DNA from: Gammaproteobacteria bacterium
GTDB lineage: Bacteria; Pseudomonadota; Gammaproteobacteria; SZUA-229
Direction: 5' to 3'
DNA length: 31,053 nucleotides
Assembly: GCA_026197015.1 (NCBI GenBank)
Contig: JAPHRB010000139.1
Coordinates: forward strand, 1 to 31,053
This document shows positions 30,986 to 31,053 of the stretch, piece after piece. How positions within the stretch are numbered: the first letter of the stretch is position 1; the number at the start of each line of letters is the position of its first letter. The notes beneath the pieces are model-generated. The model ran no database searches and was not told the origin of the DNA. It saw nothing but the letters and a program-made list of their open reading frames with translations. Position numbers and translations under genes: made by a program.

Positions 30986-31053
30986 AAACAATAAAGTCAT
31001 GATTTAATTTAAATTAATCCAAAAGCTATAAATAAACAAATCTACTACTGTAA

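Noticed and set aside
1..31053. CRISPR array, riboswitch, rRNA or complete insertion sequence
   Set aside because: No regularly spaced direct repeats with unique spacers, no recognised riboswitch core, no rRNA sequence and no transposase gene were found.

Overview
The window looks like a chromosomal segment of an AT-rich gammaproteobacterium, probably a marine or sediment organism of a lineage with an exosortase (PEP-CTERM) system. The evidence is the housekeeping order yciO - M50 protease - trpS - scpA - scpB with rluB nearby, the yciB-yciI pair, the PilZ and chemotaxis genes, and three PEP-CTERM proteins. No species can be named from the sequence alone.

Layout. Positions 1-5.6 kb hold a secreted protein with two thioredoxin-like domains (cut by the window start), rluB, an unknown periplasmic protein, a cyclic-nucleotide-domain/rhodanese protein, a PilZ protein, and a reverse-strand pair (a rod-C-terminus-like small protein and a SprA-type metalloprotease-like protein). 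Positions 5.8-10.4 kb are the conserved reverse-strand block scpB, scpA, trpS, M50 protease, yciO. A long imperfect inverted repeat (7788-7914) covers the trpS stop codon. Positions 10.5-11.6 kb hold two decayed genes: a membrane-anchored protein with two stops and a frameshift, and a PEP-CTERM gene without its signal peptide. Positions 11.9-14.4 kb hold yciB, yciI, a chemotaxis transducer and tRNA-Leu(CAA). Positions 14.4-15.7 kb lie between that tRNA and a 3' fragment of another tRNA-Leu, and contain an intact PEP-CTERM gene.

Positions 15.8-23.9 kb are mixed single genes: an alpha/beta-hydrolase-like/TlpA fusion, trmK, two lipoproteins, a hydrolase, a PQQ-type sugar dehydrogenase, a ZnT9-like cation transporter and an SDR oxidoreductase. 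Positions 24.0-29.0 kb form a segment bracketed by two direct copies of a roughly 98-bp repeat. It carries an AbiE type IV toxin-antitoxin operon with twin palindromic operators, a gene fragment, and a Kef-type antiporter. Positions 29.0-31.0 kb hold a large repetitive PEP-CTERM beta-solenoid protein.

The most coherent signal beyond single genes is regulatory. Both intact PEP-CTERM genes have sigma-54 (-24/-12) promoter matches with the exact 7-nt gap, and upstream palindromes or half-sites containing TTACAGTA. The decayed PEP-CTERM gene has the same promoter with the -24 GG changed to GA. This fits the known PEP-CTERM/PrsK-PrsR/sigma-54 association and suggests a small regulon for secreted matrix proteins. 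The exosortase and regulators lie outside the window.
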